A DNA stretch of 64,000 nt. It comes from Spinacia oleracea (taxonomy: Eukaryota > Streptophyta > Magnoliopsida > Caryophyllales > Amaranthaceae). The position numbers and the translations under genes are program-made. Of this stretch, positions 58,701 through 64,000 are shown one piece after another. The stretch's first letter is position 1; each line of letters begins with the position of its first letter. The DNA lies in assembly GCF_020520425.1 (NCBI RefSeq), contig NC_079487.1:132764385-132828384 (forward strand), read 5' to 3'. The notes under the pieces were generated by a model. That model worked only from the letters and a program-made list of their open reading frames with translations, was not told where the DNA came from and searched no databases.

Positions 58701-61700
58701 TTTCTTGTGCAGCATAACAACAGCAGCTGTGTTAGGAATCCTTTTTAGTCTTACCAAGTCCTTTCAGCCACTTCCCGACGACCTCTACCGATATGGTATT
58801 CTATTTAATTACTTTCTTTTGCCATTTTCAAGTTCCACTCGGCTCTAGTCGATCTAACAAAGTAAAAATCTAGGCTATTCCTTGGATTTGCAAATGCTTC
58901 TCGTAGAAATAGTAAAAAGGGAATTACATGTTCTGAAAACTGTTATCTTCAAACAAATGGTCTAGATTGAGACTGTCTTTACTGATTTTTATGTGAAGTT
59001 TAAATTTGGAATGAGTTTATAATATTCTGGTATTTGCTTTACGTGAATGAATAGATTTGAGGGAACCATTCAATTTACGGAAAGGATGGCTGTTATGGGC
59101 TGGGATTGGTTTTGCTGGGGCTCTTGGAGCCATTGCTTTGACAGGAGTAGCCCTGTCCTTCTTTAGCGGCGAGACACCACAAAGAGAGGTTAGAATTATA
59201 TGCTATGCTGGATATTGATGGAATTATTAGATTTTATGTCTTTCCAAGTGAAGTGCTATCTTAACTTGTACTCTCTCCACTTCATCCCACTATGTTTGTC
59301 CCAGTAGATTTCTCATTGTGTCCACGATGCTTGCTTGATCATTTCTTCTCTTCTTCTCATATTATTTAACTTCATGTTTTTTCATAACTATAAGCTAAAA
59401 GTTCTGCTATACTTAATTTCTGCTGCAACATTAAAATATTGCAAATTACATAATTTATTATCTGACAAATAATTTCAAGAATTTTGTTTTTACCTAAAAA
59501 GTCAACTTGGACATAGTGGAAAAGAGGAATTTGCGAATTTTGTTTTTAAATTCTAGCCTTTTGTAGGGAATGCTTACCGACTTTTGTTGGTTTTTCAGAC
59601 CGATGCTCTGGTTCGCTTGATGCCATTGATTGGGTCATCAGAAGTCAGGTATCTTTTAGAAAGTACACCTTACTTTAGATTCTTTTTACTATATGTATTG
59701 TGCTATCAAGATTCAGTAATGCTGTCTTTTGGTACAAATGTAAGCTATTACTATGTTCTATGGACCCATCATCTGTACTTCTAGGCATAAAATTTCTGTT
59801 TATTATTAAGTCCTGAGCATCTATTTAAACGCTCAGTGTTTTTTTTAAACTTGTTTTCAGCACACTCTGCTTGTTGGGAATCACTGGAGTTCTTGCTCCG
59901 TTACTTGAAGAAACAGTATTTCGAGGATTTTTTATGGCATCCATGACAAAATGGTATGCTCAAAACAGAATAATTTCTCTAGAAACTCAAGCTTCTTTTG
60001 TACACGAGAAATCTATACCCTTTTTGAATTTGTGTTTGGAATGATTTGATGTAGTGTTTATACTGCTGGATGAGTGCTTCATTGTTATTCTTGAATTGTT
60101 AAAGTGAGGATGTAATGCTCCTCTAAGTTGTACGGTGATTAGTCTACTTTGGGCTTATCAAGTGTTGTTGAAATTAGGTGGGTTGGTGAACCTACTGGTA
60201 TATTATACTCCATATGAGTTTTGGAAGGTTTGTTCTTTGTTCCACGCTGCGGCTTCTGGCCCCACTTGTATTACTCTGTTGACAATTTACAGAAGTAATC
60301 TTATCTAAAATGATACACCGAAATTCACACAATTAAGATATGATCACAACTGGTTTATGAGCTAATTGGTTAGATGGAAAATATTGAAGCAATGCAATAG
60401 ATGTTAAGTTGAGAACTTTTATGAGTTTTTCTAGGGGAATTGTTGGGAGTCATCAACTCATCATAGAAAATATAAGTTCCAACTCTTCCAAGTACTGTTT
60501 GTACTATCTTTGAGCAACTAAAAATTTCAGATTATGAATGTTGTTTAAAAATAAATCCAACTTCTTTACTGACTCTTTCAACTTATATTTTAGTAAATGT
60601 GGTCTACTTTGTCCTCCTTTTGTGATTGTTTCTCTGTCTAGGATATTCCTTTCATCTTTTCGCTGCTGGTATGATTATCTCTTCTCAGCCAAGTTTTGGG
60701 TGCTCGTGTTGTGTTTGCATATTGTTTGTGCACTCATCTCGAGTTCCAAAGTTTTCTGAAGGTTTTTAACGGATAATTTTACATGGTAGCCTTTAATGAC
60801 AAAGTCAACATCTATAAGAAAAGAGAATAGACTTCCTAGGTTCATGCAAATTTGTAATAGACTAGACTAGGGAGAAGGGGCACTTTCCGTAATGCATTAG
60901 TTTGTTATAATTAGCTTGGGGAGGAAGGCAACTAGTTAGCTAGAGCCCTTTGAGGTGAGAGGAAAGGAAACGAGGAAAGGTATGTATAGAGGTGATCAGT
61001 TAGGGAGGGAATAAGCTACAAATATTGAGTGAGTTTTATTTTATGTTGATTAGCTTTTAGTTGGAAGTGTCCAACCTCTTGAAGGTGATGTGGGTTGCAG
61101 CCATCATTTGGTGATTTATTCACATTAAATTTCAATCAACTATCAATTTCCCCCCAAATTCTCTTCTTCATCATTCCTATATGTGATTTTCCACTCTGCA
61201 ACAAAATATTGCTTTGCCGTCACATAAAAATCTAGAAATAATATTATTGCAGGCTGTAACATATTTTTGACTGATTTTTGTGTAGAGTTTTTTGCTGTCA
61301 ACAATTATATTTCTTCTTCTGGTCTGCAGGGTTCCGACTCCAGTAGCTGTGGTAATTAGTGCTGCTGTCTTTGCGCTTGCTCATCTGACTCCTGGAGAAT
61401 TCCCACAATTGTTTGTTCTCGGTATGCCTTGTTTTATCCTCAATTCTATGTTCAACTACTCATGTATCATGTAAAAGTAAATGGGTTGTCTCCTTATATA
61501 ATTGATTGAGATGGTAGCATCAATGCCAAGTACTCTAGAAAATGGCTACAATGTATTTAACGGGGAGATTGCAATCTTCAGCTCTTCTAACATTTGAAAC
61601 AATTATATTTGCTAGTTCCTATGCTGCTTTACATTGATGTGTCGTGGATACTCTCATTTATATATTCACATACATATAGACATGTAGCGTTCTAGGTGAT

Positions 61701-63392
61701 CAAATAGGAAAATTCTTTACGTTAATCAACATTTTTTCTTTGTATTTGTGTTGGCCTTCTTTGAGTTCAACTTATTTGAAACTTGTATTATTTCGAGACA
61801 CTGTTTTGTTACGCATTTGAGTATTCATTCATCACTCGTTTGCAAATTTGTGCAGGTACTGCTTTGGGTTTATCATATGCTCAAACTCGCAACTTGCTGA
61901 CTCCCATCACAATTCATGCTCTTTGGAATTCTGGCGTAATCCTGCTCCTTACATTCCTCCAGGTAACTCTTGTAGGCCCACTTCTTTTATGTTTTAAGTT
62001 TAATCTGTAATTGGCTCTTTTAAACCACTGGTATATCTGTGCATTTCATATATTCAAAATTCAGCCCAGTCGGTAAATTTCCTTCCCCATTCTTATCCTA
62101 CTCTGGCCGCGAGTTGAATAATCATGGCATAGATACGTTAAATTTGAGAGAGAGTCTACTAATTCTACCCAAATCCGACTCCAATTGGTCTTCGGACATT
62201 AATGCACAACAATTGAAGTGCAATTATAGTATTATACTATCTATACCCGTTCTTGAGCATTTCAATTACCTCTTAAAACATCATGACCAATAAACGCAAG
62301 TAGAACTAATTGGGTTTTGGGACTACTTTCAATTAACCAAAAACTACCATTAATTACCAACACAACAGGAGAAGCAAAGCAATCAATTCACCCCCTCACA
62401 TGAGGGGTTCCACTCATGCTAAATGCAAGAAAGCAAAAGAAACTAATTGAAATAGACATCAAATTCATCCTATTGAAATTGGAAGTTTTGAAACAACAAA
62501 GTAGTTAACTAGTTCAAGGAAAGAGAAACTAAAACCTCCAACAATTATAGAGCTAAGTTTTATCAGGAGAGTTCTCCAAAGTGGCAAATTCTATTCTATG
62601 GAACTCTATAAAGTGAACTTCCAATAGTTATGAAGTTAGGGAAAAACAGAACAAAGAAGCCTATTTATACAAAGAGAGAGAGGGAGTTCCCGCAATGAGG
62701 AAACCGTCCCCATTTAAGTCGCATTCTTCACAGACATGGCCTGTTGACACGTACTGAGACAGTCGTGTCTGAAAACCACAAGGCAAGCAAAGAATGCATA
62801 TGCAAAGCTAAATGCACCTAGGTAGGGCGTAAAACATTTTCCGGGAAAACAGTTTTCCTCTATTTCCAATCTTACATTGTTTGGTTTGCGAAGGAGTGTA
62901 AAACCATTTTCCCTAGGAGTAAAGTTGCTTTCCCAATGATGGATGGAAACCATTTTTCCTTCAAAATGAAGGGAAAACTGTTTTCCTTCCTTTTGCCTTA
63001 TCTCTCGTGTACACTCTTCTCACTACTTGCTTACTTTTACCTTTCATTTTCCTTTTGTTTCTTCATTCTTCTTACATGAAACCAAACAACGGAAAACTAA
63101 TTTTGGAATTGTGTTTTCCATTGTAAATTGTTTTCATGAAAATCATTTTACACTGAAAATGTTTTACACCCAACCAAACGGAGCCTTAATGTTACTTAAA
63201 TGCAAATAAGGAGGGAGAATGATCTAGGAAAACCCAAGGAAAAAGAAGGATGTGCAATAAAATGACTTGTAAAGTTGCTTTGAAATAACCCTCTTAGTCC
63301 TGGATCTTGAATATTTTCACGCTCGTGTAATATACTTTTTATTTTATTTTCTGCAGATCCAGGGCTATGATATCAAAGAACTGTTGCAGTAG
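55749..63392 (+). CDS. Plastid CPBP (CAAX-type) intramembrane protease family protein (332 aa, 10 exons)
   Basis: Exons: 55749-55952, 56156-56247, 57260-57367, 58713-58795, 59055-59188, 59599-59648, 59861-59953, 61330-61421, 61856-61962, 63357-63392. All joins are GT-AG and in phase, giving 999 nt. The first about 55 residues (MASTLLSPTFQITAINRNFR..., rich in S/N/T, few acids) look like a plastid transit peptide. Several membrane helices follow. The Abi/CPBP motifs are complete: EETVFR (Glu240, Glu241, Arg245), FALAH (Phe269, His273) and HALWN (His306, Asn310). These Glu/His residues form the putative metal-type active site of Rce1/CPBP proteins. It is likely a chloroplast membrane protease or a non-proteolytic relative; the true substrate in plastids is unknown. 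The closest known layout is the Arabidopsis CAAX amino terminal protease family (At1g14270-like), from memory. Confidence 0.92.
57955..58076. repeat. 46-bp tandem repeat, about 2.6 copies
   Basis: TGAACTT(C/T)TAATGAATT followed by TAATGTATAATTAAGATGCT starts at 57955, 58001 and 58047 (partial). It lies in intron 3 of the plastid protease gene. Confidence 0.85.
59270..59530. mobile_element. Stowaway-like MITE in protease intron 5
   Basis: The left end TACTCTCTCCACTTCATCCC followed by ACTATGTTTGTCC (59269) is complementary to the right end TTGGACATAGTGGAAAAGAG followed by GAA (59508-59530). The interior is AT-rich. It lies between coding exons 5 and 6. Confidence 0.65.
61963..63356. other. Large last intron of the protease gene with palindromic repeat
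   Basis: From about 62825 to 63185 there is a hairpin-rich element. TTTTCCGGGAAAACAGTTTTCC and AAGGGAAAACTGTTTTCC recur, and the block ends ACACCCAACCAAACGGAGCC, an end motif of hAT-like MITEs. A probable left end with TTTGGTT could lie at 62880. The rest (62040-62720) is unplaced and may be repeat-derived. No coding sequence is seen. Confidence 0.4.
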
Positions 63393-64000
63393 GGAAACAG
63401 ATCAACTATACCATGACTTTAAAGCCAATTCCAACCTCAACTCACGATGCCCTAGTTTTTCGATCTGTGGGTTCAACATGTTTCTTAGATCCTGTTATGT
63501 TGTGAGACTATTAGGCAGCCACTATTTTTATTCAAGCTACAATCTGTAAATGGACAAGTAGATACTGCAATGAAGTCGGGGTTTACATGAAATTTTCATG
63601 GTGGTAGCCACATATTTTGCTCTTTTGATGTAATGCTATGAGTCTATGACATATTGACATGGGATTATCAGTTATGAACTTTAATCAGAGTTTATATTTT
63701 ACCTATTTGTTTTATCGGTAACTAACCGGATTTCTGGTAAGGGTAAACAAAATTTCATTAGAAACAACCTTGTTGTATCGTAGACCTGATCAAACAGCGG
63801 GCCAGGCCGGGTTTGGGCTGGGCCTATGCATAAAAAATCAGCCCGCTATGTTCGCTTGAGCCGGGCCAAGGTGATAAAATGCATTTTTATGAAAGTTTGA
63901 GAATTTTAGGTGGTAAAACACAAATTCGGATTTTTGTAGGTGCTAAAACAAAAAATTTCCAAGATATAATAATTATTTATTAATTGGTTAATTGATTTTA
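63393..64000. other. 3' UTR of the protease gene and repeats at the window edge
   Basis: About 63393-63700 is the presumed 3' UTR. At 63780-63880 is a GC-rich block related to that at 44595-44850. At about 63895-63955 are TTTTAGGTGGTAAAACAC and TTTGTAGGTGCTAAAAC, which match an end of the MITE-like element at 30183-30640. The second element is cut by the window edge. Confidence 0.5.

Noticed and set aside
62714-62953. 79-aa minus-strand ORF in the last protease intron
   Set aside because: It lies in a hairpin-rich repeat (TTTTCC/GGAAAA arms), so it is an artefact.
1-64000. LTR retrotransposon, CRISPR array, rRNA gene or bacterial-type operon
   Set aside because: No paired long direct repeats with reverse transcriptase-like frames, no spaced direct repeats, no rRNA sequence and no polycistronic layout were found.

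Overview
The window is 64 kb of AT-rich nuclear DNA from a flowering plant. The evidence is multi-exon genes with GT-AG introns, plant-only families (phytochrome kinase substrate, PMT-type methyltransferases, type II vacuolar-like pyrophosphatase), plastid transit peptides, many MITE- and SINE-like repeats, and organelle-derived inserts. A eudicot is likely, and the repeat flavour suggests Caryophyllales, but that is inference. No prokaryotic genes, CRISPR arrays, rRNA genes or intact tRNA genes were seen, and no LTR retrotransposon could be supported.

I rebuilt eleven genes by hand, checking splice sites and phase at every exon join. From left to right: (1) minus, 2-3569, a 167-aa plastid-targeted one-span membrane protein of unknown function, 7 exons. 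(2) minus, 5143-7343, a 75-aa one-span protein, 2 exons. (3) plus, 8695-9522, an intronless cis-prenyltransferase (dehydrodolichyl diphosphate synthase), followed by a tandem array made from its own 3' end. (4) minus, 10838-11293, a 151-aa unknown protein. (5) minus, 12927-24234, a type II K+-independent H+-pyrophosphatase (AVP2 class), 14 coding exons, 798 aa. (6) minus, 27352-28894, a 237-aa Cys/Arg-rich protein with a myristoylation-like N terminus. (7) plus, 31837-32040, TOM7. (8) minus, 32934-35216, a 330-aa unknown plant protein. (9) minus, 37651-39813, a phytochrome kinase substrate (PKS) protein, 2 exons. (10) minus, 45841-50860, a PMT2/PMT14-type Golgi methyltransferase, 6 coding exons, 610 aa. 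(11) plus, 55749-63392, a plastid CPBP/CAAX-type protease, 10 exons, 332 aa.

The genes do not form a pathway or cluster. They are ordinary housekeeping, organelle, cell-wall and light-signalling genes spaced by 1-6 kb of repeat-rich DNA. The largest gene-poor stretches are 39.8-45.8 kb and 51.5-55.7 kb. These hold MITE-like elements, a probable Helitron, a GC-rich dispersed repeat and a mitochondrial tRNA-Tyr relic. Organelle-like DNA lies at about 4.38-4.78 kb and 11.5-12.35 kb, the latter carrying a plastid rps12 fragment.

I found no convincing new biological system. The observations most worth following are the CPT 3'-end tandem array, a duplicated and inactivated splice-donor segment in the PKS intron, the organelle mosaic, an apparent excess of the octamer ACGGAGTA, and four conserved-looking genes of unknown function.
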